Positions 1 to 8,515 of a stretch of 33,320 nt of DNA are shown here, one piece after another. Source of the stretch: Pseudooceanicola sp. (GTDB taxonomy: Bacteria > Pseudomonadota > Alphaproteobacteria > Rhodobacterales > Rhodobacteraceae); contig PAPR01000044.1 in the NCBI GenBank assembly GCA_002709085.1, positions 1-33,320 on the forward strand. Direction: 5' to 3'. Made by a program: the position numbers and the translations under genes. Under the pieces are notes generated by a model that was not told the origin of the DNA, made no database searches, and saw nothing but the letters and a program-made list of their open reading frames with translations. Every line of letters begins with the position of its first letter. The first letter of the stretch is position 1.

Positions 1-1
1 C

Positions 2-973
2 GCCGGCGCAGGCGTAACCGACTACCGCCCCTGCCCCGAGGGCGTCGCGGTGAAGGAGATAGCGGCCGCCCGACAAGCCGGGGCAAGGATGATCTGCATC
101 GGAACACCCGACTACCCCGCCGCGCTCTTGGATGTCCCCGATGCGCCACCGATCCTGTGGATGATCGGTGACATACAGGTGCTGCAACGCCCGATGGTGG
201 CGCTGGTCGGGGCGCGCAACGCCTCCTCACTCGGGCTGCGGATGGCGCGCAACATGGCAGCCGAGCTGGCCGAAGCAGGCTATGTCGTCGTCTCGGGCCT
301 CGCACGCGGCATCGACGCGGCGGCGCATCGCGCATCCCTCGATAGTGGCACCGTAGCAGTGATGGCCGGGGGCGCGGACGTGCTCTACCCCGCAGAAAAC
401 TCTGATCTGGGAACAGAGCTGACTGCAAAGGGCTTGCGCCTGTCCGAGATGCCCATGGGGTTGCAACCGATGGCGCGCAATTTCCCGCGCCGCAACCGCC
501 TGATCTCCGGCCTCGCACGGGCCTTGGTGGTGATCGAGGCGGCGGCCAAATCCGGCAGCCTCATCACCGCGCGCACGGCCCTCGATCAGGGGCGCGATGT
601 CCTCGCGGTGCCGGGACATCCCTTCGATGCGCGCGCCGCCGGCGGAAACCTGTTGATTCGCGACGGGGCGATGCTCGTGCGATCCGCGCAGGACGTCATC
701 GACGCGCTGCCACAACCGATTGCCACCGAACCGCAGCACAGCTTTGATCTCTCTCCCGCACCACCTGGGGCCAGTCGCAGCTTTCAGGAGACCGCAGCGC
801 TGCATTCGGACATCCTCGACCGTCTTAGCCCTGCGCCGGTGGCCGAGGACCAGTTGATCCGCGACCTGCCGCATGCCCGCAATCTGATCGCGCCCAGCAT
901 CACCCGGTTGGAACTTCTGGGCCGGGTGCGCCGCCATGCCGGTGGCCTTCTGGCACGCGTCAGCGGCGATTAA
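2..973 (+). CDS. dprA: DNA processing protein DprA (5' partial)
   Basis: DprA binds incoming single-stranded DNA and loads RecA during natural transformation. The frame is open from base 2 through the left edge, and the residues before the first GTG (position 50) already look like DprA, so the gene is cut by the window and the GTG is not the start. Visible in order: the DYP motif region typical before the fold, the Rossmann-like DprA/Smf core beginning at VALVGARNAS, the conserved SGLARGIDAAAH segment, the FPRRNRLISGLA and SGSLITA segments, and AVPGHPFD. A C-terminal winged-helix domain covers roughly the last 60 residues. topA follows 122 bp downstream on the same strand, an order common in alphaproteobacteria. 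Identification is firm; only the N-terminus is missing. Confidence 0.95.
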   Translation, partial: AGAGVTDYRPCPEGVAVKEIAAARQAGARMICIGTPDYPAALLDVPDAPPILWMIGDIQVLQRPMVALVGARNASSLGLRMARNMAAELAEAGYVVVSGLARGIDAAAHRASLDSGTVAVMAGGADVLYPAENSDLGTELTAKGLRLSEMPMGLQPMARNFPRRNRLISGLARALVVIEAAAKSGSLITARTALDQGRDVLAVPGHPFDARAAGGNLLIRDGAMLVRSAQDVIDALPQPIATEPQHSFDLSPAPPGASRSFQETAALHSDILDRLSPAPVAEDQLIRDLPHARNLIAPSITRLELLGRVRRHAGGLLARVSGD

Positions 974-1095
974 CGCCCGGATCCACGGCAGGCAGCACCC
1001 CACGCCACCCCCAAATCCCCTGCATTGACATTCGCCCCTTGCGACCCACATGGTCCGCCGCCATACAACTCGTCCAGAGTTAGAGAGGATCCCAT

Positions 1096-3738
1096 ATGCC
1101 CGTCGTTGTTGTCGAATCCCCGGCCAAGGCCAAGACAATCAACAAATATCTTGGGTCGGACTACACTGTCCTGGCCTCCTACGGGCATGTTCGCGACCTG
1201 CCGCCCAAGAACGGTTCTGTCGACACGGACCACGATTTCGACATGAAATGGGAGGTCGCCTCGGACAGCAAGAAGCACGTCAAGGCAATCGCCGACGCAC
1301 TAAAGGACGACAACGCCCTGATCCTCGCGACGGACCCCGATCGCGAGGGCGAAGCGATCTCCTGGCACCTTGAAGAGGCGCTGCGGCTGCGCAAGGCGAT
1401 CAAGGCCGACACACCGGTCAGCCGCGTCGTCTTTAACGCGATCACCAAGACCGCAGTGACCGAGGCGATGAAGAACCCGCGTCAGGTCGATGGTGATCTG
1501 GTGGAGGCTTATCTTGCCCGCCGCGCGCTCGACTATCTCGTCGGGTTCAACCTTTCGCCGGTGCTGTGGCGCAAGCTGCCCGGCGCGAAATCCGCCGGTC
1601 GCGTGCAATCCGTCAGCCTGCGCCTGATCGTTGAGCGCGAGATGGAGATCGAGGCCTTTCGCGCCCGCGAATACTGGTCGGTCAGCGCGCTGATGAAGAC
1701 GCCGCGCGGCCAGGAATTCGACGCCCGCCTGACCGTCCTCGCCGGCAAGAAGCTCGACCGTTACGACATCAAGGACGCGACAGCGGCCGAATTGGCGGTG
1801 CAGGCCGTGACCTCCCGCGACCTCAGCGTCACATCGGTCGAGGCCAAGCCCGCGACGCGCAACCCCTCCCCGCCGTTCATGACCTCGACGCTTCAGCAGG
1901 AGGCCTCGCGCAAATTTGGCATGGGCGCACGCCAGGCGATGAACGCGGCACAACGGCTCTACGAGGCCGGCCACATCACCTACATGCGGACCGACGGCAT
2001 CGACATGGCGCCGGAGGCGGTCACCGCCTGCCGCGACGCCATCGGCGGGCGGTTCGGCAAAGAATACGTGCCCGCGCAGCCGCGCACCTACAAGAACAAG
2101 GCCAAGAACGCGCAGGAAGCGCACGAATGTATCCGCCCGACCGAAATGACGGCGGACGCCGCTGCCCTTGGGTTAACGGATTCGGATCAGCGCAGGCTTT
2201 ACGATCTAATCTGGAAGCGCACGCTCGCCTGTCAGATGGAAAGCGCGCGCCTCGAACGCACCACGGTCGAGATCGGCAGCCAGGACGGTCAGGTTGGTCT
2301 GCGCGCCAACGGTCAGGTCGTGATGTTCGACGGGTTCCTCAAGGTCTACGAAGAAGGGCGCGACGACGTCGAGGACGAAGACGACAAGCGTCTGCCGCAG
2401 GTCGGACAGGGCGATAAGATGGAAAAGCGGTCGGTCACGCCGGAGCAGCATTTCACCCAGCCCCCGCCCCGCTACACCGAGGCCACGCTGGTCAAACGGA
2501 TGGAAGAGCTGGGGATCGGGCGCCCCTCGACCTATGCCTCCATCGTAACGACGATTCAGGATCGCGGCTATGTGCGCAAGGACAAGAACCGGTTGATCCC
2601 CGAGGACAAGGGCCGGCTGGTCACTGTCTTTCTCGAGAATTACTTCCGCCGTTACGTCGAATATGATTTCACCGCCGACCTCGAGGATGAACTGGACGAT
2701 GTGTCGGCCGGGTCGCGCGACTGGAAGGATGTGCTGGGCCGCTTCTGGCGCGACTTTTCCGCCGCGATTGCCGAAACCGCCGATCTGCGCATCACCGAGG
2801 TGCTGGACAAGATCAACGAAGTGCTCGCACCGCATCTCTTTCCGCCGAACGAGGAAGGTACGGATCCCCGCATCTGCCCAAACTGCGGGGCGGGCCGGCT
2901 GTCGATGCGCACCGCGCGCTCCGGCGGGGCCTTTATCGGCTGTTCGAACTACCCCGAGTGCCGCTACACCCGTCCCTTCGGTCCGCCGGATCCGGAAGCC
3001 GAAGCCAGCGCAATTCCCCCCGAGGGCAAGCTTCTGGGCGAGGATCAGGGCGATGAAATCCGCGTCTTCAAGGGTCGCTTCGGCCCCTATGTGCAGCGCG
3101 GTGAGGTGACCGAAGAGAACAAGAAGCCCCCTCGCCAATCCGTGCCCAAGGATTGGGTCGCCGAGGATCTGACGCTGGAACAGGGCGTCATGTTGTTGAC
3201 CCTGCCTCGTCTGGTCGGCACGCACCCCGAGGACGGCATTAACGTCTGGGCAAACATTGGGCGCTATGGTCCCTACATCAAACATGCCGACAGCACCTCG
3301 GACCGGGGGGGCACCAACGCCAACCTCGAAGGGCTGGACGAGGTCTGGAGCGTGGGCATGAACCGCGCAGTACAGCTTCTGGCGGAGAAAGTCGCGAGCC
3401 GTGGCGGGCGCGGTGGCGCGGCCAAGGTGATGAAAGAGCTGGGCGAGCATCCCGATGGTGGCCCCGTCGCGATCATGGAAGGCAAGTATGGCCCTTACGT
3501 GAAATGGGAAAAAATAAACGCCACCCTGCCCAAGGAGCAGGACCCCGAAGCGCTGAGCATGGATCAGGCGGTCACTCTGATCGCGGAAAAGGCCGGCAAG
3601 AAGGGGACCAAGAAAAAAGCCGCGCCCAAGAAAAAGGCAGCTGCCAAGAAGCCGGCCGCCAAGAAAACCGCGGCAAAGAAAGCCCCCGCCAAGAAACCGG
3701 CGGCCAAGAAAGACGCGGCGAAGACTGCTGAGGACTAG
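1096..3738 (+). CDS. topA: DNA topoisomerase I (type IA)
   Basis: Relaxes negatively supercoiled DNA through a transient 5'-phosphotyrosine link. At 880 residues it has the usual length for alphaproteobacterial TopA. The Toprim domain opens with VVVESPAKAKTI and carries the acidic metal-binding motif DPDREGEA. The active-site tyrosine is Tyr296 in ITYMRTDG. One four-cysteine zinc finger is visible (Cys594, Cys597, Cys616, Cys622). It is followed by three short C-terminal repeats, each containing a GPY(V/I) motif after a glycine (near residues 660, 725 and 800). The last 40 or so residues are an Ala/Lys/Pro-rich, histone H1-like tail. The start is supported by a purine-rich GAGAGGA stretch 7-13 bases upstream of the ATG. 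Confidence 0.98.
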   Translation: MPVVVVESPAKAKTINKYLGSDYTVLASYGHVRDLPPKNGSVDTDHDFDMKWEVASDSKKHVKAIADALKDDNALILATDPDREGEAISWHLEEALRLRKAIKADTPVSRVVFNAITKTAVTEAMKNPRQVDGDLVEAYLARRALDYLVGFNLSPVLWRKLPGAKSAGRVQSVSLRLIVEREMEIEAFRAREYWSVSALMKTPRGQEFDARLTVLAGKKLDRYDIKDATAAELAVQAVTSRDLSVTSVEAKPATRNPSPPFMTSTLQQEASRKFGMGARQAMNAAQRLYEAGHITYMRTDGIDMAPEAVTACRDAIGGRFGKEYVPAQPRTYKNKAKNAQEAHECIRPTEMTADAAALGLTDSDQRRLYDLIWKRTLACQMESARLERTTVEIGSQDGQVGLRANGQVVMFDGFLKVYEEGRDDVEDEDDKRLPQVGQGDKMEKRSVTPEQHFTQPPPRYTEATLVKRMEELGIGRPSTYASIVTTIQDRGYVRKDKNRLIPEDKGRLVTVFLENYFRRYVEYDFTADLEDELDDVSAGSRDWKDVLGRFWRDFSAAIAETADLRITEVLDKINEVLAPHLFPPNEEGTDPRICPNCGAGRLSMRTARSGGAFIGCSNYPECRYTRPFGPPDPEAEASAIPPEGKLLGEDQGDEIRVFKGRFGPYVQRGEVTEENKKPPRQSVPKDWVAEDLTLEQGVMLLTLPRLVGTHPEDGINVWANIGRYGPYIKHADSTSDRGGTNANLEGLDEVWSVGMNRAVQLLAEKVASRGGRGGAAKVMKELGEHPDGGPVAIMEGKYGPYVKWEKINATLPKEQDPEALSMDQAVTLIAEKAGKKGTKKKAAPKKKAAAKKPAAKKTAAKKAPAKKPAAKKDAAKTAED

Positions 3739-3855
3739 GCGCGCACCGGTGCAATTCTGGGGTTGCGCGCATACATATGCGATAAAGAATATGTGATTGG
3801 TCTCAGCCATCGGAGTTTGACAGATATACGTCAATTCCGATGGACAGGAGATGTC

Positions 3856-4431
3856 ATGACACCGTTCCACCTTACCCGCCGCAAGCTGATCATGGGCGGC
3901 ATCGCCGCGACAGTCATTACCCCGACGCTCGCCTGGGCCGCCGAAGGGGACACGACCGAAGCGCAGGCCGGTGTGCGCAACAACGTCTCCAGCTTTGCCG
4001 CGCAGCGCTGGCAGGACCATTTCGACACGCTGGGCAAAGGCGCGATCGTCTGCGACACCACCTCGCGCGCGCTGCACTTCTGGTCCGGGGATGAGACGGA
4101 CTACCGTATCTATCCGACCTCGGTGCCCAAGACCGATGAACTGACCAAGCGGGGCTATACCGAGATCGTGCGCAAGAAGGTCGGCCCCGACTGGACCCCG
4201 ACCGCCAGCCAGAAGGAACGCTTTGGCTGGACCTACATGCCGCCGGGTCCGGACAATCCGCTCGGCACCCACGCCATGTACCTCAGCTGGCCCGCCTATC
4301 TGATCCACGGCACCCATGACACGCGCAAGATCGGGCGGCAAAGCTCGGATGGCTGCATCGGGCTATATAATTTCGCAATCGAAGACCTATTTGCCAGCAC
4401 ACCAATCGGCACGCAGGTCCGGGTTATCTGA
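3856..4431 (+). CDS. Exported L,D-transpeptidase (YkuD fold)
   Basis: A probable periplasmic enzyme that makes 3-3 cross-links in peptidoglycan or attaches proteins to it. The 191-residue product starts with TRRKLIMGG followed by a hydrophobic stretch ending in AWAAEG; the paired arginines suggest a Tat-type signal peptide. The YkuD signature is near the C-terminus: His151 in IHGT and the nucleophile Cys167 in SDGCIGL. Most family members have arginine after the Cys-Ile pair (GCIR); here it is glycine. An in-frame ATG 93 bases upstream (3763) exists, but the ATG at 3856 has an AGGAG ribosome-binding site five bases ahead and places the signal peptide at the N-terminus. It appears to be a single-gene unit between topA and scoA. 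Confidence 0.88.
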   Translation: MTPFHLTRRKLIMGGIAATVITPTLAWAAEGDTTEAQAGVRNNVSSFAAQRWQDHFDTLGKGAIVCDTTSRALHFWSGDETDYRIYPTSVPKTDELTKRGYTEIVRKKVGPDWTPTASQKERFGWTYMPPGPDNPLGTHAMYLSWPAYLIHGTHDTRKIGRQSSDGCIGLYNFAIEDLFASTPIGTQVRVI

Positions 4432-4539
4432 TCCGCACCTCGGCTCTGGTTTACCGGTGTGCCGTTTCTGCGGCGCGGCCGCGTTGACTCTGCGGTGGGC
4501 TAACGGCATGACATGGGAAACTCACCAAGGAGGCTTCCC

Positions 4540-5238
4540 ATGAAAAAAGTCTATGGCTCCGCGACCGATGCGCTGGATGGCGTGCTGTTTGACGGCATGC
4601 TCATCGCTGCTGGCGGTTTCGGTCTGTGCGGTATCCCCGAACTGCTGATCGCCGCGATCCGCGACGCGGGAACCAAGGACCTGACGGTCGCGTCGAACAA
4701 CGCGGGCGTCGACGACTTCGGGTTGGGCGTTCTGCTGCAAACCCGTCAGGTCAAAAAGATGATGTCCTCCTACGTTGGTGAGAATGCCGAATTCATGCGG
4801 CAGTACCTCTCGGGCGAGCTGGAGCTGGAATTCAACCCCCAGGGCACATTGGCTGAGCGTATGCGCGCCGGCGGCAGCGGCATCCCCGGATTTTACACAA
4901 AGACTGGCGTGGGCACCGTCATTGCCGAAGGCAAAGAGGTGAAGTCGTGGAACGGTCAGGATTACATCCTGGAAGAAGGCATATTTGCCGACCTCGCCAT
5001 CGTGAAAGCCTGGAAAGCGGATGAGACCGGCAACCTGCTGTTCCGTAAGACCGCGCGCAACTTCAACCCTGCCGCGGCCATGTGCGGCAAGATCTGCGTC
5101 GTCGAAGTCGAGGAAATCGTGCCCACCGGCAGTCTCGATCCCGACAAGATCCATTTGCCCGGTGTCTACGTTCATCGCATCATCCAGGGTGAACACGAGA
5201 AGCGGATTGAAAAGCGCACCACCCGTCCCGCGGCCTGA
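4540..5238 (+). CDS. scoA: 3-oxoacid CoA-transferase subunit A
   Basis: Alpha subunit of the SCOT-type enzyme that moves CoA from succinyl-CoA to acetoacetate, used in ketone-body and polyhydroxybutyrate breakdown. The 232-residue length fits the family. The N-terminal glycine-rich segment [10 protein letters not shown] and the segment around [12 protein letters not shown] are characteristic of subunit A. A strong AAGGAGG ribosome-binding site lies six bases before the ATG. The partner subunit gene scoB is not adjacent: a histidine kinase gene of about 1 kb lies between them, with gaps of 23 and 17 bases, so all three are likely cotranscribed. The precise 3-oxoacid substrate cannot be read from sequence alone. 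Confidence 0.95.
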   Translation: MKKVYGSATDALDGVLFDGMLIAAGGFGLCGIPELLIAAIRDAGTKDLTVASNNAGVDDFGLGVLLQTRQVKKMMSSYVGENAEFMRQYLSGELELEFNPQGTLAERMRAGGSGIPGFYTKTGVGTVIAEGKEVKSWNGQDYILEEGIFADLAIVKAWKADETGNLLFRKTARNFNPAAAMCGKICVVEVEEIVPTGSLDPDKIHLPGVYVHRIIQGEHEKRIEKRTTRPAA

Positions 5239-5261
5239 CGGCTGATTCCGGGAGGACAGTC

Positions 5262-6302
5262 ATGACCACAGATTTACCGCAGCAGATCGACGTCGCCGCC
5301 CTGACCCATGCCCAGGCCTTTGAGACATTGGCCGGGTCCATGGTGTCGTTGCTTTTGACCGATCCCAACCTGCCTGACTGTCCAATCGTCTATGCCAATC
5401 AGGCGTTCGAGGCGACGACCGGCTACTCGGCCGACTTCGCCTTGGGTCGCAATTGCCGGTTTCTCCAGGGGCCAGAAACGGACCCCGAGGATGTCGCTCG
5501 CATCCGTCAGGCCATCGCGGATGAAACGGATGTCACGGTCGACGTGCTGAACTACCGCGCCGATGGCTCCACCTTTATGAACCGGCTTCTGTTGACGCCG
5601 ATCCGCTCGGTCAGCGGTGAGCTTCGCTATTTCCTCGGGATTCAAAAGCCTCTGTCCCCGTCGGAAGAGAAGATATCGCCCAATGCGGTCCGCCACGCCA
5701 TGCGCGAGGTGCAGCACCGGGTGAAAAATCACCTGTCCCTGGTGGTCTCCCTGGTGCGGATGTTCGGGCGCGGCGCTGGCGCGGCAAAACCTCAGTTCGA
5801 AACGCTGTCGCGACGGATCGAGAGCCTGCAGATGCTCTATGAGGAATTGTCGAACCCAGAGCGTCGACGCGACATGGATACTGTCGCCTTTGGCGCATAC
5901 CTATCGCGTCTCGTTGCTGGGACACAGGCTCTGGACGGGCGCGGCGGGATCCGGATGAACACCAATCTGGACGCCATCGACATTCCGACGGATCAGGCGG
6001 TGAGCATCGGCTTGATCGTTTCCGAAGTGCTGACCAACGCCTTGCAACACGCCTTCAAGGGACGCGAGTCGGGCCTGATCGAAGTCCGCTTGCAGCGCCT
6101 CGAGAACGACGGTCTGCGCATCATCGTCTCCGACGACGGTATCGGCATGAAAGAAGATACGGTCTGGCCAAGCAAGAAAAGCGTCGGCGGCATGGTCATT
6201 CAAAGCCTCATCACGCAAATGCGTGGCAAGGTCGATGTGGGGCGGTCCTCGTCCGGCACAATTATCACTCTGGAATTTCCAGACATTTCCAACCTGACCT
6301 AA
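5262..6302 (+). CDS. LOV-domain blue-light sensor histidine kinase (HisKA_2/HWE type)
   Basis: A soluble 346-residue photoreceptor kinase. The N-terminal PAS domain (about residues 25-135) is a canonical LOV domain. GRNCRFLQ contains the cysteine (Cys65) that forms the flavin adduct in light, NYRADGSTFMN carries the flavin-contacting asparagines, and FLGIQ supplies the conserved glutamine. A dimerisation/phosphoacceptor segment follows with His152 in EVQHRVKNHLSL, typical of HisKA_2 kinases. The ATPase domain has an N box (TNALQHAF) and a DDGIGM G box. No transmembrane segment and no response regulator are seen nearby. The ribosome-binding site GGGAGGA lies 7 bases ahead of the ATG. Kinases of this type (Brucella LOV-HK, Caulobacter LovK) act on the PhyR general stress pathway; a similar role here is inference. 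Confidence 0.93.
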   Translation: MTTDLPQQIDVAALTHAQAFETLAGSMVSLLLTDPNLPDCPIVYANQAFEATTGYSADFALGRNCRFLQGPETDPEDVARIRQAIADETDVTVDVLNYRADGSTFMNRLLLTPIRSVSGELRYFLGIQKPLSPSEEKISPNAVRHAMREVQHRVKNHLSLVVSLVRMFGRGAGAAKPQFETLSRRIESLQMLYEELSNPERRRDMDTVAFGAYLSRLVAGTQALDGRGGIRMNTNLDAIDIPTDQAVSIGLIVSEVLTNALQHAFKGRESGLIEVRLQRLENDGLRIIVSDDGIGMKEDTVWPSKKSVGGMVIQSLITQMRGKVDVGRSSSGTIITLEFPDISNLT

Positions 6303-6319
6303 CGGTAGAGGAGCTATCT

Positions 6320-6943
6320 ATGCCCTGGGATCGCAATCAGATGGCCGCACGCGCGGCAGAGGAACTTGAAGACGGGATGTACGTGAACCTAGGGATCGGC
6401 ATTCCGACCCTGGTGGCCAACTATGTCGGCGACAAGGACATCACCCTGCAGTCGGAAAACGGCATGCTGGGCATGGGTCCCTTCCCGATTGAGGGCGAGG
6501 AAGACGCCGACCTGATCAACGCCGGCAAGCAGACGATCACAGAGCTGAACCGCACCGCCTATTTCGATAGCGTGACCTCCTTTGGGATGATCCGGGGCGG
6601 CAAGATCGCCGCGGCGATCCTCGGCGCGATGGAAGTCGCCGAAAACGGCGATCTGGCCAACTGGATGATCCCCAAAAAGCTGATCAAGGGCATGGGGGGC
6701 GCAATGGACCTCGTCGCCGGTGTCGGCCGTGTCATCGTCGTGATGGACCACACCAACAAGGCCGGTGAGACCAAGGTGTTGAAATCCTGCACCCTGCCAT
6801 TGACTGGTGCCGGAGTGGTGAACCGCATCATCACCAACCTGGGCGTGCTGGACGTGGTCGAAGGTGGACTGAAGATCGTGGAGACCGCCGAAGGCGTCAC
6901 CGAAGACGAAATCCGCGCCGCCACTGAGGCCACGATCGTCTGA
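6320..6943 (+). CDS. scoB: 3-oxoacid CoA-transferase subunit B
   Basis: Beta subunit of the SCOT-type CoA-transferase and partner of the upstream scoA product. It carries the catalytic glutamate that forms the glutamyl-CoA thioester: Glu46 in LQSENG. The preceding VNLGIGIPTLV and following GMLGMGP segments are diagnostic for the subunit. The 207-residue length is normal. A GAGGAG ribosome-binding site lies six bases before the ATG, and only 17 bases separate it from the LOV kinase stop codon, which argues for one scoA-kinase-scoB transcript. A GC-rich hairpin about 65 bases past the stop probably ends that transcript. Confidence 0.95.
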   Translation: MPWDRNQMAARAAEELEDGMYVNLGIGIPTLVANYVGDKDITLQSENGMLGMGPFPIEGEEDADLINAGKQTITELNRTAYFDSVTSFGMIRGGKIAAAILGAMEVAENGDLANWMIPKKLIKGMGGAMDLVAGVGRVIVVMDHTNKAGETKVLKSCTLPLTGAGVVNRIITNLGVLDVVEGGLKIVETAEGVTEDEIRAATEATIV

Positions 6944-7008
6944 GGGTTCGGCCTGGGCCCTGCGTGGGGTCCACGGCATTATCGGACATGAGAACCAAAG
7001 CGATGGGC

Positions 7009-7037
7009 ATGGGCCGGGGGTCTCCTCCGGCCCATTT
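7009..7037 (+). terminator. Probable hairpin terminator after scoB
   Basis: A 9-bp perfect stem (ATGGGCCGG at 7009-7017, CCGGCCCAT at 7027-7035) with a 9-base loop, followed by only a short T run. It lies between the convergent scoB and lytic transglycosylase genes and could act in both directions. The weak T tract keeps confidence moderate. Confidence 0.55.
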
Positions 7038-7050
7038 CATGTCGATACCC

Positions 7051-7893
7051 TCAGGGCTGGCGAAAGGCGCATCCGTCCGTCGCAAGGACCGGCGGCGTCA
7101 GGCACAGGCCGCGCGCGACGTTGAAGGCCGCCAGTACCTTGGGGACATAGTTCCGGGTTTCGGCATAGGGCGGGACGCCACCGTGACGACGCACGGCGTT
7201 CTCTCCGGCATTATAGCCAGCCAGAGCGAGGACCGGATCGTTGTCAAAGTCTTTCATCAGCCGGTCGAGATACTTCACCCCGCCCCGGATATTGTCCGAC
7301 GGGTTCAGCCGGTCGACAACCCCGAAACGTTCCGCCGCCGCAGGCATCAATTGCATCATGCCCTGTGCCCCTGCGTGGCTGACCGCATCCGCACGCCCGC
7401 CCGATTCCACCGCTATGACGGCCAGCGCCAGCGCTGGTGAGACGCGCGTACCGACGGTGGAGAGCAAGATATCCGCCCCGTGACGCTGTGTGATGGACAA
7501 CAACGCATCCAGCCGGGGCTCGGGCACCGAAGCCCCGCTCGGCGGGTTGGACAGCCGGACCAATGCGGGGGTCAAGCGATCCGGAGCGGAATCGCTCAAC
7601 GCAGGTGAGATATCGTCCCAGAACCAATCGAGCAGTGAGCTGACCGGACGTGCAGCCGCCGCGACCGGGATCACGACCGCGTCTTTCACATCAGAGACCG
7701 ATTTCTTTTTCGGCACGGGCAGCGGATCGGTGATCTGTACGGTGATCCGTTGTCCGGCAGAGGATTTGGGCGGCTTCACCCGCTTGAAGGAGAAATCCTT
7801 GAACCCGGGCGCTTCGGCGCGCACGTCGACGATCAGGCCGGACATGACGGCCACCCCACCCGCGAGGGCGATGCATCTTGCAAATTGGCGCAT
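7051..7893 (-). CDS. Exported lytic transglycosylase (SLT domain)
   Basis: A periplasmic muramidase-type enzyme that cleaves the MurNAc-GlcNAc bond in peptidoglycan. The 280-residue product has an N-terminal signal peptide (basic MRQFARC, then a hydrophobic run ending near VRAEA). A Pro/Lys-rich linker follows, and then a C-terminal SLT domain with catalytic Glu163 in AVESGG, the GMMQLMP motif and the LAGYNAGE motif. The frame continues 60 bases upstream to a TTG, but the ATG at 7893 puts the signal peptide first and has a GGCGAG purine stretch ahead. It is divergent from the pilus locus and separated from flp by about 360 bp. A role in opening the wall for pilus assembly is possible but not shown. 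Confidence 0.92.
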   Translation of the reverse strand: MRQFARCIALAGGVAVMSGLIVDVRAEAPGFKDFSFKRVKPPKSSAGQRITVQITDPLPVPKKKSVSDVKDAVVIPVAAAARPVSSLLDWFWDDISPALSDSAPDRLTPALVRLSNPPSGASVPEPRLDALLSITQRHGADILLSTVGTRVSPALALAVIAVESGGRADAVSHAGAQGMMQLMPAAAERFGVVDRLNPSDNIRGGVKYLDRLMKDFDNDPVLALAGYNAGENAVRRHGGVPPYAETRNYVPKVLAAFNVARGLCLTPPVLATDGCAFRQP

Positions 7894-8250
7894 TTTTTTC
7901 TCGCCTGTTCTTTGTCTGCTCTTATTGCGCGAAGTTTCGCAGAATTGGGCCAATCGGGCCAGTCTGGCCTCTGGATGCGTGACATTTTCGCATCGACCTC
8001 AAACGGTAGCGGGCGGTAATGCAGCAAGTGAGTCCTATATTATATATTAAAATCATATATTTAGTCGATATTCGGTCATCAAATCCAAAAACTACAATTT
8101 CGAACCAATCGCGCCCCAATGCTGCCCAAATCTGCAGGCTATATATCGAGGTGCCGCAGAGGTGGTGCCTTGGAAAGAGAGAGCCATAGGCGCCGACAAA
8201 CCGAAACGGACCACTGAAACGCTTACATGATCCTTTGGAGGGACACTATT
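7894..8250. other. Intergenic region between transglycosylase and flp
   Basis: About 360 bases without a supported gene. The middle (about 8020-8085) is markedly AT-rich compared with the rest of the window, with several ATATAT-like runs, as expected for divergent promoters. I could not pick out a -35/-10 pair with confidence. A GGAGGG ribosome-binding site for flp lies at 8237-8242. Confidence 0.5.
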
Positions 8251-8451
8251 ATGATCAAGTTCATCAAAAATTTCCGTAAAGACGAAATCGGCGCTGTCAC
8301 TGTTGACTGGGTTGTGCTGACTGCCGCTGTTGTCGGCCTGGCCGTCGCCGCCTTCGGCACGATTAAAACCAACGCGACCGCATTGACCGGCAAAGTTGGC
8401 ACATACATGGGTGGTGTCGAGGTTACGGCGGCTGAACCAGACACAAAGTAA
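8251..8451 (+). CDS. flp: Flp-type pilin (first copy)
   Basis: Probable major structural subunit of the Tad pilus. The 66-residue prepilin has a short basic leader ending in Gly14; cleavage by the CpaA peptidase before Ala15 would leave a hydrophobic N-terminal helix (VVLTAAVVGLAVA). The classical Flp mature N-terminus has Glu5-Tyr6; here the equivalent residues are Asp19-Trp20. An ATG 24 bases upstream in frame also exists, but the GGAGGG box 9 bases ahead of 8251 fixes the start. A strong terminator directly downstream implies abundant monocistronic transcript, as expected for a pilin. Confidence 0.93.
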   Translation: MIKFIKNFRKDEIGAVTVDWVVLTAAVVGLAVAAFGTIKTNATALTGKVGTYMGGVEVTAAEPDTK

Positions 8452-8482
8452 GTTCAGCTTAGCCCTGAACGACTTGAAAACA

Positions 8483-8515
8483 GGCCGTGCCCGACAGGGG
8501 CGCGGCCTTTTTTTT
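8483..8515 (+). terminator. Rho-independent terminator after first flp
   Basis: A GC-rich stem formed by GGCCGTGCCC and GGGGCGCGGCC with a short loop is followed directly by eight T residues (8508-8515). It is the clearest intrinsic terminator in the window. It separates the first pilin gene from the second pilin and the assembly genes. Confidence 0.88.

Noticed and set aside
3600..3735. Short AAGAAA-rich tandem pattern as a CRISPR or satellite repeat.
   Set aside because: It is in-frame coding sequence for the Lys/Ala-rich tail of TopA, with no regular repeat-spacer structure.
3817..3840. TTGACA before the L,D-transpeptidase as a -35 box.
   Set aside because: No acceptable -10 hexamer lies at 16-18 bases, and the position would leave almost no leader before the ribosome-binding site.
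2206..4341. A 711-codon open frame on the minus strand across topA and the transpeptidase.
   Set aside because: It lies opposite two clearly conserved genes, has no recognisable domain, and reflects the high-GC codon structure of the + strand.
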